64,000 nucleotides of DNA, taken from the NCBI GenBank assembly GCA_037903355.1, contig JBAJFE010000018.1:1054001-1118000 (forward strand), read 5' to 3'. The stretch's first letter is position 1. Every line of letters begins with the position of its first letter. Positions 37,601-50,107 of the stretch are shown here, piece by piece. Position numbers and translations under genes: made by a program. The notes beneath the pieces are model-generated. The model had not been told where the DNA came from. It was given only the letters and a program-made list of their open reading frames with translations, and did not search any database. The stretch comes from Trichuris trichiura (lineage: Eukaryota; Nematoda; Enoplea; Trichinellida; Trichuridae).

Positions 37601-40579
37601 GCAAGTTGTTATTACTTGGTGTACGCGATCGCTTTGCTATCATTGTTGACTCATTTGCGAATAAGCAAGCAAAATGGAATACTACGAAGACTAATTGAAC
37701 TCGTATGATTGACTTCAATTAATTCACGCCACGACAGGTATGCAGCTGATGCATTTACCTTGAGAAATATATTACAGTTTGCGGGATTCATTCAAGTGTC
37801 TGTGTTGAGAGCCGACATCCACCCGCTGGCAAATCAAAATTGAACTTTTATACGACAGTTACTCCGCAAAAATTTGCATTCGAGTAAGGATATCGAACGT
37901 ACAAGCCTTGTCGTTCATCCTTTTGGAAGCTGGCTTTTCGGTATTTCGTTTTTTGGCAAACTAGTCGACTATGCAATCTTAGTCTTCATTTAAACTAGTT
38001 CATTCGGCTAGACTAACAGTGGTGAAAAGCGTCGGCGGTTTTCCAACGTCCTAACGTTTTGCTGACAACGTTAATTGCTTTTATGGTTTCCAATTTTATG
38101 GCATATGACATTTTGGTTTTCTTTTTACAACTTGGTAATGCGACGGGAATTAAAAGTTTCTGTTGCCCGAAATTTTTGAGACCATTCTTGTTCCATTCTC
38201 AGCGGAGGTAAAGTTGAATGGTAAACAATGCTAGTAAATGTCCCATAGCGTGTGGGAGGCTTTTGGTTTGAAGTTATCCCGAAAATTATTCGCGCTAAGA
38301 CAGGTTTCCATATATGTCTCTGTCGAGTGGGTGTAGGCTATAGGGTATTCTCGTGGTTAGGTTTTTTGTAAAAAGTCTTCAATCGTACGTGGGAAGATAG
38401 TTTTGGGTGATTATGAACTGAATTAATCAACTATTCTTGGCAGCTAAGTTAAGCCCGGTGTCCCAACTCGCACGTGAGTGGGATGCGGTGTTTAACTTCA
38501 AAAGACAGTAACCAAAAAAGTTAGATTAGCTCACTGATACACTAAAAGTCGTTCATTGTTGCCCAGCACTGACTTCATGGAATTTGAGTCAAATAGATTT
38601 AGTCTACGGCTTTTTGCGGTTAAAATGAATCCTATTCTCACCGCGGGAATTTATTCGGTTAAAACATGATTATACGATAGCTGGCTTCTGATGACGGCTC
38701 CGCTGTGGCTTCAAAGTATCCCAATTCGCCGGTGATTAATTTATGCTTTCCCATTGGCGATGGCAACGCACATTTTCCGATTACGTAAGCTTTGGAGCTT
38801 TGATCATGCTGCTATATCACAGCGTTTGCAAATGTGAAGCCGACGCCAGCCGCTTTTGGCAAATTCAACGACGAAACAATTTGGATGTTAGCAGTTTTCT
38901 GAAGTTTACAACTTGGACCCGTATGCCACAGGACGGATCCTCCTTTTGTACATTCACCCACAGATACTGATTGCTCGAAACGTGCAGCGCCAAATAAGTG
39001 AGGCCTGCCCAAGTTATGCATGAAATCACCAATCTGAAAGCACACTCTTTACTTGAAGTGATCTATTTGCATAAAATCAATTTTTAAGTCAGCGTTTAGG
39101 ATTCAAAATAATTGTATCCGACTTAATTTGCTGTCAAAGACTTCCAATGCAACAAATAATAATAATAATAATATCTATAGAATGAGCACGGAAGAGAAAG
39201 GTAAGAGGAGTCAACGAAAAAGGCTGTATAGTAATCGCTATGCTCTTTTGTGCTAATACGAATAGAAACTGCTTGCTGACATACTGTCTAATAATAATGT
39301 GGTTCCAATGTCGTCCGGTAACGCGCTGCCGCTATTTAGAAAGCTGCTAAGTTGGTTAATCGGTACATAAAGGAAAATCTCAATTATTTTTTTAAATCAT
39401 CTGTTACTTTTGGGGAGTTTGATGAATTTTTCTTTGTCGTTAACGTTAATCGAATATCCCCTACTGCTCAGCGCGTATTAATACTTTGTTTCTGTACATG
39501 ACGAATATGCGTTTTTTGTATGGAAACGGTTGCTTAGCCGAGTTTTGCGAATTGCAAAAGTAAGCTTACAAGATTACGTTAGCCATATTTAGCAATGTCG
39601 AAGTGGTTTTGCGTCTCTTCATCTTTCGGCGGCGGCGGCGGCGTCGTTGTTTCTTCTCAATTTTGAATTTTTTCAACTTCTCTCACAACATTTACCATCC
39701 AAGGCCTCCGCCTGCGTGGGTGCTTAAACCAGTGCACTCAGTTGTCTATTGATTACAACAGCGATTAAGAAGCTCGTATATTAAAGCTGATTAGGCATGA
39801 CGCTTAAGAAAATTATTTTTCAGCATACAGACGAGAGACAATTTGCTTATTTTGTGTAGGAGGTGTACAGAGTGCATAGAAGCATGTTCAACAGAGCTCT
39901 GAAGGCAATGTGCCCGTTTTTTCATGCTCTTGCAAGCAAAAATTTTAAACGTTATTAGATACTGTATGCTTTGAAATTAATCGAAACCTATTTACTAAAA
40001 TACGGGAAAATAAAAATACCGAATGTCCAAATTTTTCTGCTTTCTCGTGTAACTTACAGTCGGTATACGCCACCGGAGCCTAAGTACAAACATAGAGGCT
40101 ACGTGTAAGTCTTTGTTTTCTATTTTTGATTTGGGCTTAGGTGGCGTACATCAACTATGAGTAACATAAGAAGGTATTCAGGTTCTGTGATTCGGGATTT
40201 TATTTCCCGAGATTGTATGACGAACCCATGTTTAGATATTCGCAGCCAGCCCTTCTTATCCGCTGTTAATGTATCCTGAGCCTTCCCGCTTGAATCAAAC
40301 TTATTGCGCAAAACGTATAGTAACTTGTATTTGTCCTACGTGTTTCGCAAAGGCAATAGTTCAAGTTACTTTTACACTTCGGTGTTAGATGCTACGAAGT
40401 TTAGATAGTACATAACGGCGACAGGAAGTCTGCGTGTGTTTTGTACAAAGCCAGCCGTCGTAGACCTGACTGCTTAACATAGGAGAGGGACAAAGTAAGG
40501 TTCTTTTTTCGGAATATTTAAAGAGTGTTTCCCTTGAATCGCCCGAGGGTTATATTCGCACGTGGAGTAAATACAAAGC

Positions 40580-40661
40580 GTTTCTTAGATGTGGTACACG
40601 AAAGGAATCATTTTTTATAGCTATGGAGAATGATTCCTTTCGTGCACCTCATCTAAGAAAC
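40580..40661. ncRNA. Candidate hairpin RNA, 33-nt arms
   Basis: The left arm at 40580-40612 (GTTTCTTAGATGTGGTACAC...) and the right arm at 40629-40661 are complementary at 31 of 33 positions, with two single mismatches and a 16-nt loop. The 82-nt size and near-perfect stem resemble a pre-miRNA or a short inverted-repeat element. No flanking gene is seen within several kilobases. Confidence 0.4.
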
Positions 40662-43600
40662 GAATATCGAAAGCGTGGGGTGATCGCTCATGTTTGAAAA
40701 CCTGCGCGCGGTAACGAACTTAAGTCTTTCCGAAGGAATCCCGCTGTCCATCGTTAGAAGTGAGTTTCTTTTGTCTGTCGGTTGCTTCCGGTTGCGCCTC
40801 GCAAGAAAATATTATCGAATCAGCTGCTTTAATTTATTCCTTTAAAGTACTTAAAATCCATTTTGCACTTAGCGTTACGCTGCCAATAGCTGACACGTTT
40901 TAGTCGAACAAGTTGGGAAATGTCATATGCTAATTGCTGGGGCTTCTTTAATTTTTCCATTTTTAGACGTCACAAAGATGACAGCTTTGCTTCACTGCAA
41001 AAGCTTGAGGTTGTTCTGTTCGAGTTAACTACGGTAGAATGGCAAAGAATAGAATTAGCCTTTTGCGGTATAAGAAAAGTCATTGATTCGAAGCATTATA
41101 CGGAATGGATAGGATTCTGTTGGCTCTTTAAATTACAATTCTAATCAGTTACTCTTGAGCGGTCTCATAGCAACCGCGCGCAGCAGCAAAAGATTACGCT
41201 TGGCCTTCCATATTTGACGTTTCATCTTTCAAAGGGAAAATTGCCTTTTACTCCTTCTCGCTCAAAAGGTTAAACATCTAAGTAAAAGTAGGAAAGTTTG
41301 CTAGTCCCACATCAGCGCGATCAAAATGGCTGTGGAGGAATTCCACTTGGATCCAGTGGAATTTGAATCATTAATACCAGTGCGCTAAGGCTAATAGTAC
41401 GTAGCGTAGAAACGTGCACCTGAAGAGCAGCCAGTGAGGCTGAACAGAGCTTGTAAGAAATAGTGAGCGGAATTCCTCCAACCAACTAACTTTAACAATT
41501 ACTAAAATTTGCACAATTTAGAAATAAGATCTTTTAGGCGTTTTAGTCAACCTATTTCAGTCATTGAACAATGGATAGCCTAAATAAGGACATAAATGTT
41601 TCCATACCTGATCAGGCGCTTGAAAAGTGAGACTGCTTAGATAGTCAACTTGGTAAAATAAAGGATGGTACCTTTTTCCGAGACCGTTGAAGCTAACTAC
41701 TACTTTTAAGCCGGACCACGTTTTCAAATCGTATTAGCAAGTCCATATAAGTAACAGACTGAATAACACGGCGCATTTGATAAATTTAAAGTTTAGTTTT
41801 GTACTTTACACTTATAATTTTAAATTCAACGTAGTATTAACGCGACTGCTTTTAATGTAAGTATTATAAATGCTTTTCGATTTGACCGCGTTACTTTAGA
41901 AGGGAAACTGGCAAGCAAAAGTTTATTATTCCGAAGTTTTGTCGTTTTTATTTTTGACTATGCTATCGGGATACTGCTGGCATCGACTTTAACTTTTGCT
42001 TTACCCGTACCTATGCGCCGTGCACGGCCCAGCGGTATCCCGAAAGCTTCCCAAACTTTGCTAAGTAGGAAACAGCTTTGTACGCAAAATCCAAACTGTA
42101 CAATCTTTTTCATACGTTAAGAAAATGCTATTTGCTGTCGTCTCGTCCGAACGGAATCAAGAATTTACCTATTCTGTCACCTACTGTTGTTACCAGGCAA
42201 CGAATGTTCATCGAAAATGATTTCCAGACAGCATCATTGCATCATTAGGAAAATGCTAACTTGGGAGACGTAACTGATCCGTACATTTGCGGATGACGAG
42301 GTTTGAAGCATTCTATTTCTGTACCGTCAATGTCATTGATTTTGGCACTGTTTGTAAAAAAAAATGCCGAAGTGTTATTGTCTCTTATGAGAACATAGTA
42401 TCCCGCTGATGTTGCTCGTGAAGTCCAGGACCGCAAAACAAAGCCTGACCACCGAACTGAGAAAAGTTTTAGAAGCGACACCGAACGTGTAGGGTGTGTG
42501 AATTCAAAATTAAGCCCTTATATGGTATTAGCGCTAATAATTTCTGGTCAGCAGATTAGTTAATGGTGTATTACTAGTAGTACAAGGTTGCAATCGTACG
42601 CGGCAATATTGGAATCCCAGTTTCGATCTGTTTCTATGTAGCTTTATGGCTCCGTGCTAAGGTGATAATTAGGTAAACCCTTCAAGCAGGTCGCATGCCT
42701 TTACCGCCTCGTTTTAAAGCGTCGGAAAGAACTTACTGAAATGCGCTTAGGCATTTTCGCCGGACCCGATACGATGCCCCACAATGGGCGCAAAAAATGC
42801 ATACTTCCCTATCGACCAATTCTCCACTTCGCACAATGGCATCGTTGAAAAATTAATTTTGCAAACTGAACATAGCGACAATCGAATCTATTTATAGTCT
42901 TAGTTGAGTTTTAGTCCGCTTCGAACTAGCACTGCTGCGCGAAAGCGAAATAGGAAACGATGCAAAAACGAAACACAAACCGAACAGTTAACGAAAAATT
43001 GCCGGCGAAAGAAGTGCACGCATTTTGAGCAAATGATTTTGCAACTGTTGCGTTGCGTCAGTAGAAAAAGGAAGAGCGTCTTTCTCTCGGAGAAGCCTGT
43101 AGCTAACTTGAGCTCTAAACGATGCACAAACTCCGAAGTTGCCAGCCGAGCGCCGGGAACAAAAAGAAGACGGAAATCTCCTTTTATAGGTGCCGTTGTT
43201 TTCAGCCTTAGAACAACGCAGCATCCAAACTCCAAGCGGAACACACGTGTGCATATGTAGCGCTTTCTTCTTCGTGATGCCTTCAAAGAGAGCTTTCTTA
43301 AAACACGGGACACTTGTAGACGGTTGGATGCGTTTTGTCTTTTCTCTGCTTAAAGGGCTTTTCAACGAGAGAATGACGAGGCCAGATATACAAGGACCCA
43401 TAACGGCCAGCAGATTTGTCAGAATTGCGACAGGTTTAAAAAATGGCTGAAAAACGTGGGAATTCCATTGCATCGCTCATGCTTAGACATACATCCTTTT
43501 GTTACGTTGACGGTTCTTATTCAATTTTTTTTTATTCCAGCACAGATAAATGAGAGCATCCGTTTCTTTTGAGCAGCTGATAAAGTATGCGCTCAAAAAC

Positions 43601-44102
43601 GAAAGTGCTAACGTTCCCCCCATTGCACGCCTCTTTGACGACCGGCGTTAACATCATGCCAGAATGTTCGATGCATAATGAGAGGTGTGGCTGGCAAATT
43701 TGAAAATATCCCACATCTTCAGGCCTGCACTTTGAGCGACTAGGCGCGTCGAACGATTTTGATTGGGCCATTTCAAAAAAGGCGTCTTAAGATAGCCCTT
43801 TTTTGCGCTACTTTGCCAAAGTTCACTTCCGCATTCTTGGCGTGCACGGCGAAGAACCAGCATTGCTCCGCGAAGTGTAGCCAACCGTGCGCCTTTTTGC
43901 CAAGACCGCAAGACGGCTATTGCACACTAGTTTTCGTACAGTTTTTGAAAATGGGTTTCGCAACGGGTTCCTCATCGCGTACGGTTGCTTTTGCGCTGTT
44001 GCGGGGATCTTCTTTTGGACAACTCAGCTCTTACGCGTAGTCATCTTAGCTGACGGGAAGATTTTTGAAATTACTTTGTCAGCAGAACGCAAACATACGA
44101 CA

Positions 44103-44137
44103 AAGTGGGCCATCTTTCGCATTCGGATGGCCCACTT
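44103..44137. repeat. Perfect 12-bp hairpin
   Basis: AAGTGGGCCATC (44103-44114), an 11-base loop, then GATGGCCCACTT (44126-44137). Confidence 0.75.
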
Positions 44138-45826
44138 CCACGCGCGTAAGAGGCGCAAGAGCTTTATTGAAAAATTGACGCCCAAAACGAAGGTGCGCCA
44201 ACCTTGAAAAGTGCAGTTGTATTTGCGAACGTTCGCACTCTGCATGGTTCCACAAAGGGTCAACAAAGCGCGAAGAGAAACCTTTGTTCCCGCTATTGCT
44301 GCTGGGCGGCAAATGCCGCGCGCCAACTTTTGTTTTCTCTATTGCCTCTTCCACTCCGTCGGCTGGTCGGCCTCGAAGCACATGAAAGCTGCCAGTTGCG
44401 GAGAAAGCGTTCGCCAACAGCTGAACAAGTTTTTCGCCGCGCGCAGTTCGTCGTTCGCCCCGCAGCATTGTTGGGTCGCAGCAGAACGACGGGCAACAAG
44501 AAAGAAACTACGACGCTAAAGTTATGCCTTCTTGCCCTATTCCGGCAATTTGTTGTTGAACAAAAGTTACTGTAAGCAACAAGTTTTCATTATTTCAATG
44601 CTTTTGGCGCATTAGCATTCGTACTCGCTGCAGCGTCGTAAAGCCTATTAGTTTCGCTTGCTTGATTCATAACCTCGTTATGCTTTGACGCTTTACAACG
44701 CTCCTATGAGTAAACTAATGACCAATGAAGCTGACCATAATGTAGCCCCATTTTCTATTGTACAACTGGCAAGAGGGACAAGCATGCCAAGACGAGCCCG
44801 CGATGAATAATTCAATCGGACGACAAATGAAGGAAGCTGTTTGATTTACACATCTTTCTTTGCTTCATCATGTCGTAGTGAAAGCGTTGTTGTTCGCCGT
44901 TCGAAACCGCTGGCAGATTGATCTATTGAGGCGGCGCTGCAGGCGTTTAAGCGCCTTCAGCGCCCCCAACACTGGTCTTGCTTGTCCAGGAAATTGTGGC
45001 GCGAGCCAGTGGCTATCTTTTGTTTGCGACCGCTTCTTCGGTCGACAGAGTCGATCTACTCCGGGCAAACAAGCAGCCAGTCCGGGAACGGCACCGACAA
45101 CCGAGCAAACATTTGCACAGCCTGCGTGCGCGACAAATGTTTGAATTTCTGATTCACGCTTAAGGCAAATAATATACAGCCGCTATTGCTTTCCCTTTTG
45201 CCGACAGGTTTTATGACCGATTAGCCTTTGGAAGGGTGTCCCGTAAGCACTGAAAGATCAATGCATACTTGCTAAGGAGCGCCTCTTGGCAAACCACTTT
45301 TTAGAGATAGGAAAAAATGTAAAGAGCAAAAACTAGCCGTAATGGATATCAGCTTACTGGGTCGTTTCAAATGTCTGCTCTCGCTGGCGCGTTGGGACGA
45401 CGCAGACTTTTGCCTACCTTGTCCTATAAATAGGCCTACTTTGAAGGGCAAAATTGGATAGGCAAAAGTTGATCACTTCCGTCGCAAGGCGGAATCGACC
45501 ACTCGTCGTAGAGCGCTTGTGAAAAATATATTCGAAAGTGCAACACAACCGAGAGCAATGAAGGTTTTTGCTTTTTGCTTTTTTCCCCTTTTTATTTTTA
45601 AACGATGCGCGGCAGCGGCAGCAAGTGAGGAGTCGAATAACTGCTGGCGTGGCGGCGCGCTCAACTTTTCAACAACCCTTGCGAGACAACTACTCTTGGC
45701 GCGAAGTCGTTATTGCCCACCGACTACTACTGCCGCCGGCGGCAAGTGTGGTAACCTTTGAACTTCCGCGAAAAGGAAACGGAAAAGTTTACGAGTGGAA
45801 GAAAAAAGGTTGTCCTCCTTTTTCAG

Positions 45827-46984
45827 ATGCTCGGCCGCTGCCAGCAGGACATGGCGGCGGTCGCTGTTGCGCTCTGGGCAACTTTTCTAACTTTGATCGA
45901 CCTGTCAACGGCCGTTGATTTTGAATGCAACCAGCCGACCAGCAATGCCTGCCATTGTAGCACCGTTATTGTCAATTGTACGAACACAGCCTATACGGAT
46001 ATTGGCGTTTTTGAAAGGATCCACCAAAGCTACCCGTCGTTGAACACTCTTTTGATGGTCGGAAACAGATTCAAACTGCTTCGCGGCTATCTGTTCGGCT
46101 ATCGAACAGCCGACTTGCCGCTTGTCCAGTTGGACCTAAGGAACAACAGCATATGGACAATAGAGACCAATGCCCTTATGGGGTTGGACAATTTGGAAAC
46201 GCTGATTTTGAACGACAACGCTTTACGAGTGGACGCCGAAGTTGAGAAGATGCAAAGCGTTTTTTGGCCCCTTTCCAACCTCCGTATACTTCAACTTAAC
46301 CGAGCCTTCGACGAGCGTTCCTCAAGCAAGGAGCGCCTTCGCTGGGTTACCGTAATGCTGAATCATAGCGCCATGACCAACTTGGAGTACCTTCACGTTG
46401 AAGGAAACCAGCTGCCTTATCTGCCTGCCGACATGTTCTGCCCATTGCCAAATTTGCAGTTTCTCTATTTGAACAACAACTCGTTGTCCTACTTCCTGCC
46501 AAATCCGGCTTGCATCCATAACTTGCGTCAGCTCAACCTGAGCGGCAATCGATTTGCCAGGGTCGGTTCTCCATTCATTGAATTGGTTAGTCGGTTGCCC
46601 AACTTGCAGGCGTTGTACCTTCGTCAAAATCCTTGGCACTGCTCCTGCGAGTTGACCAGCTTTATCCTATGGCTAAAAGCTAGCAACAAGGTAGCCGATC
46701 GACATGGTCTGCTCTGCGGAACGGCCATACCTCAACAATTGACGGGCCGTAGTTTGATAAAAGTAGACGAGAAGGATCTGCGCTGTTCGGAAGGTCACGT
46801 TGGTCACGCCTACGGGATATATGTGGTTTGCTGCTTAGCTCTCGTTGGCCTTCTTGCCCTGTTGGGTTGCGTGTTTTTTGCCAACCGATATTTGATATTC
46901 AAAGGTGCCAGTCGAATTCCAACGCTTCGAATGAGCGACTACCAGCCGCTCAAGGAGCCAGCCGCCGAACCAGTCATGGTATGA
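45827..46984 (+). CDS. Leucine-rich-repeat single-pass membrane protein (TPBG-like layout)
   Basis: Single coding exon, 385 residues. An ideal splice acceptor (TCCTCCTTTTTCAG) ends right before the ATG at 45827, so the coding start is firm and a 5'-UTR intron or trans-splice site is likely. A second in-frame Met lies eight codons on. A signal peptide (AAVAVALWATFLTLIDLSTA) is followed by a Cys-rich N-cap (FECNQ...CHCSTVIVNC). About seven leucine-rich repeats follow (LVQLDLRNNSI, LETLILNDNAL, LEYLHVEGNQLPYLP, LQFLYLNNNSL, LRQLNLSGNRF, LQALYLRQNPW). A classical C-cap (NPWHCSCELTSFILWLKASN...LLCG...LRC) precedes a membrane segment (about 345-370). The tail is short. The layout resembles trophoblast glycoprotein-like proteins, which modulate Wnt signalling or adhesion; orthology is inference. 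Confidence 0.85.
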   Translation: MLGRCQQDMAAVAVALWATFLTLIDLSTAVDFECNQPTSNACHCSTVIVNCTNTAYTDIGVFERIHQSYPSLNTLLMVGNRFKLLRGYLFGYRTADLPLVQLDLRNNSIWTIETNALMGLDNLETLILNDNALRVDAEVEKMQSVFWPLSNLRILQLNRAFDERSSSKERLRWVTVMLNHSAMTNLEYLHVEGNQLPYLPADMFCPLPNLQFLYLNNNSLSYFLPNPACIHNLRQLNLSGNRFARVGSPFIELVSRLPNLQALYLRQNPWHCSCELTSFILWLKASNKVADRHGLLCGTAIPQQLTGRSLIKVDEKDLRCSEGHVGHAYGIYVVCCLALVGLLALLGCVFFANRYLIFKGASRIPTLRMSDYQPLKEPAAEPVMV

Positions 46985-49900
46985 TCGTTCCCCTCCCAAC
47001 CGAGGGAATTTTACCGACAAAAAGGCCGTAAGTTAAGGAGAAAAAAATTGGCTTTTTTTTAGTAAGTTCGCAGTTGACACTCGTTCGCCCTAAACGTTGC
47101 AACTACGTTTGTCCGCAACTTGTTCAACCGCACAGACAGGCGCTGTTCCCCTTCAGCTTCTTCCTTTTCCTCTCAGTGTCGTGTCATGCGCCCGAGTAAA
47201 AAACAAAAAGAAAGCAGCGAAAGCTTCTGCTCAATTGTACCAACTAACAGCGTCTCCCGCGTTGAGGTTGGCCATTTTCTTGACCAGCCGTTGGAGCGAC
47301 CGTTTTTAAATTTGAATAGATTATTATTATTATTATCTACGGCAAATAACGTCCGGCATCGCAGCCTGCATCCGGCCGGCGGAAGTAGTCACATCAATTT
47401 CGAGCCGTGTTAATACTAAAGCTTCAAAGTTGCGAATAACGCTTCCCAGAAACGGAAGTGCTTTGCTTTCTTCGCGTAAGCTTACGGGAAGTTGTCTCGC
47501 GAATCGTGAAAGTGGTGCCGCCCTTTGAAATTACGAATAAACCCAAATCGACCTGTGAAGCCGAGAAGGGTTCGTAGCAAGGAAATGTTCCCCGCAGGCG
47601 CCGCCTACACGTACTTCCATAGAAGTGCGGAGCAATGCTGGTTGGCTAAAAATCTTCCATTTCAAATTATCGCGAAGATGATCGCCTGCAGGCGCGGCAT
47701 TCCCGCTGCGGACGTTGCGCGGCGCATTGTTAATAAGCAAATTTCCATAATTAGCCTATCCGTACATAAGCGTTCGTGCCGGAAGGTGTTTGCTCAAATT
47801 CTTAGCCGTCGTCTTCGAAGGCGAATTAACAAATACTCGCTCGGATAGGCAGCGACGATGGCAAAGTCAAATACAAACGTTTGAACCGGTCGAAATTTGC
47901 ATATCCAAATTTAAAATCGATGCAAAGCATTTCCCCACGCGGCGGTAAGCCGTAGGCCGACTTCAGTAACAACTTTGGTTCCGCCGGCAGATTTTTGTAT
48001 ATTGTCTACTTGAACGAGCAGTAGTCGACGTCATGGCAATAAGAAGGCTACAATGGCTGACGTCATCACGTGACCACAAGGCAAAATCTATTAAAAGCAT
48101 TTTAATGGGTATTTTGCCGTCTATACGCGCGAAGGTCGACGAGGCTGGCGGGAAAAGCTGTTAAATTCCAAACGTCCTCCTCGTGCAAGTTGGTCGTTTG
48201 TCACGCGCAGAGCGGCAAGTTGCTATCGCTTTTGAAAAATAAGCTTTTCTGGCGAGAGCTCTCGTCGCGTACTGTCGTCGAGAGCTTTTTCAAATTTAGC
48301 TTTTAAAAACTCCAATGGCTTTGGCGCATCTTCGTCCACCTCCTCCTCTTCGTCGTCGTCAAAGCAACACGAAGAAGCGTGGCGTGTAAGTTCGCTGGCC
48401 AAAGCTCGCTCAAGTCGGTACTCGTTCGAGCTTTGCCGACAGCCGAAGCGAAGAACAATAGTGTAGCAACAGCCGCCCGTCGCCAAACGAAGTAGTTCGG
48501 CAAAGGCATCAGCTCTTCTATCGTTGACGCGCCGGGTAAAAGGGGACTAATGGTTTCCTGTTTCAACGTTGCAGCAAGTTTTACAATTCCGCGTAAAAAT
48601 CAAATTTACCCAACGGCATTTTACAAGCTAGAAAACCCTTTTCGGGATCGCGCAAAGGAATGCAAGTTAAACTTCAACCTTTCCTGCGTAAAGCAAATGC
48701 ATTTTTTCTTTTCTTTTTTAAAAAATTGCATATGCATTTCGGGCAGCGATGCCGCGGAAGGACTGCCACCGCCTTAGGGCCAAGTGGGAAAACCTCCGTT
48801 TAAACGTTGACCCAATTGGGCGGAAGAGTGAAAAAAAATTTTAAACTTTCCAACCGCCGCTCCACTTAATCATGTCGACAATTGTGTGGCCTTTGCTTTG
48901 CTGCCAGCCAATCTGGCAGCAGCCGCTGTTCGCATGACTTATCGAAAGATAAAAACCTGTCGTAGTCACTCATCACGAAACAACGATTACAACAACCGGC
49001 TTGGCAAGTTATATTAAATTAATGCAAGATGGGTCTCCACGAAAGTTGTCACGCGATGGCCGCCGGCAAAAGAGCTTTCTTCTTCTATCCAACGCTTCGA
49101 GTGATCGATTGAACAACATTTGCATATGCAGATATTTCGCAATTTGAAATTCAACTTGAATTAGCGTCGGCAAATGAAGACGCTCTCGACTTGTATTATG
49201 TAAAATTTCGTCTCCTTATCTCTGGGCGTCACTGCCAATGGTTAACTTGAGCGCGCCTACAACCTGCCTGCCAACAATCTTAGCAAAACAACTTGAGACG
49301 ACGTCGTCTCCGCGGCGCCGCAAAAAGGACATAATTCAAAAAAACGCGGGCTGTCACATCTCGACTTGACGCGTGCGCCTAATGCAGCGCTGCGCGAAGG
49401 CAAAAATTAATCGGCTACATTCGATTTCTTTCTAACAAAAGGCGGAAAATGTACAAAATTGAAAAACGAAACTTCAGAAGGAAATACTGAGAGACGAACA
49501 ACCAAACGCGGCGCATATATATATATATATTTATAAATATATATCTTCCAGTCAGTTCATTCATTCTCGCTTCTCTGGCCGTCCGTCGCGTTAAAAGATT
49601 GCGCAATATATTCGGCTGTACGACGACACAACGACGTCTTCTCGCCCCCACTGCGGTGGCTTGTTGTGCAATGAAATGCAAATGCTTCGCCTGAAAATTG
49701 CCCAACAAACGGACGGACGAGCTAACGGATGATAACAATTCTGTCATTGTATATTGCGTAAGCACGTACACGCCAACGTAGTCGCGCTGGGCCGACGATG
49801 TTAAACGGTAAAATCTTTTCGGGGCCAAAGGAAACGACAACATTGCGCGTCAAGGAGAGTTGCGCTGCGCGTCAGGATAATTTTAAGATTTTGCATGCTT

Positions 49901-50107
49901 CGAGACGTAAAGGTAATAAAAGTAAAAGAGAGGGTAGGTAGTAGTACAGTGAATGTGAGACAGTCAAAGAAAGACAAAAAACGGGAGGGACAGAAATAGA
50001 GAGAGAGAGACGGAACATTATAATAAAAACAAAAGAAAAACATAAAACGGTCGTAATTGGCTGCGCGCGGACGTAGTGTATGGTCAATGGGAATTATTTT
50101 GCTTTCT
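46985..50107. other. Intergenic / probable untranslated regions
   Basis: An AATAAA at 47536-47541 could end the leucine-rich-repeat transcript. There is an ATT-type tract near 47318-47336, an (AT)n tract near 49516-49545 and a GA-rich tract near 49999-50012. The part just below 50108 is probably the 3' UTR of the FOXO gene. One doubtful acidic open frame is listed separately. Confidence 0.5.
48223..48486 (-). CDS. Doubtful acidic open frame
   Basis: The frame encodes an acidic run (CFDDDEEEEVDEDAPKPLEF) followed by a charged helix-like end (LKAKFEKALDDSTRRELSPE). The composition looks protein-like, but it has no ATG at its upstream end and no family match. A second frame (from an ATG at 48566) overlaps it. 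It may be an exon or chance. Confidence 0.2.
   Translation of the reverse strand: MATGGCCYTIVLRFGCRQSSNEYRLERALASELTRHASSCCFDDDEEEEVDEDAPKPLEFLKAKFEKALDDSTRRELSPEKLIFQKR

Larger units (their letters stand above)
29741..45826. other. 16-kb gene-poor region
   Basis: Many short open frames overlap on both strands, densest at 32.8-36.6 and 42.9-45.7 kb, but none shows a family motif together with splice support. A run of 10 C is at 30531-30540 and a short AAT tract at about 39156-39172. Three notable foldbacks are listed separately (31571-31662, 40580-40661, 44103-44137). Confidence 0.5.

Noticed and set aside
41340..41362. Short palindrome ATTCCACT / AGTGGAAT
   Set aside because: Eight-bp arms with a seven-base loop are expected by chance in a window of this size.
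41966..42052. GGGATAC and GTATCCCGAAAGC, possible fourth hammerhead-like site
   Set aside because: The pairing segments are separated by about 65 bases and no CTGANGA core lies at the right place.
42900..44575. Cluster of open frames over 100 codons on both strands
   Set aside because: Several frames are open over the same bases on both strands, none has family motifs, and most are rich in Arg, Lys, and Ser as expected from chance open sequence.
47525..47848. Plus-strand basic 107-codon open frame
   Set aside because: No homology or acceptor, probably in the 3' untranslated region of the leucine-rich-repeat gene.
49415..49843. Minus-strand 142-codon open frame below FOXO
   Set aside because: It spans an AT microsatellite, has low-complexity hydrophobic ends and lies where the FOXO 3' UTR is expected; no motif.
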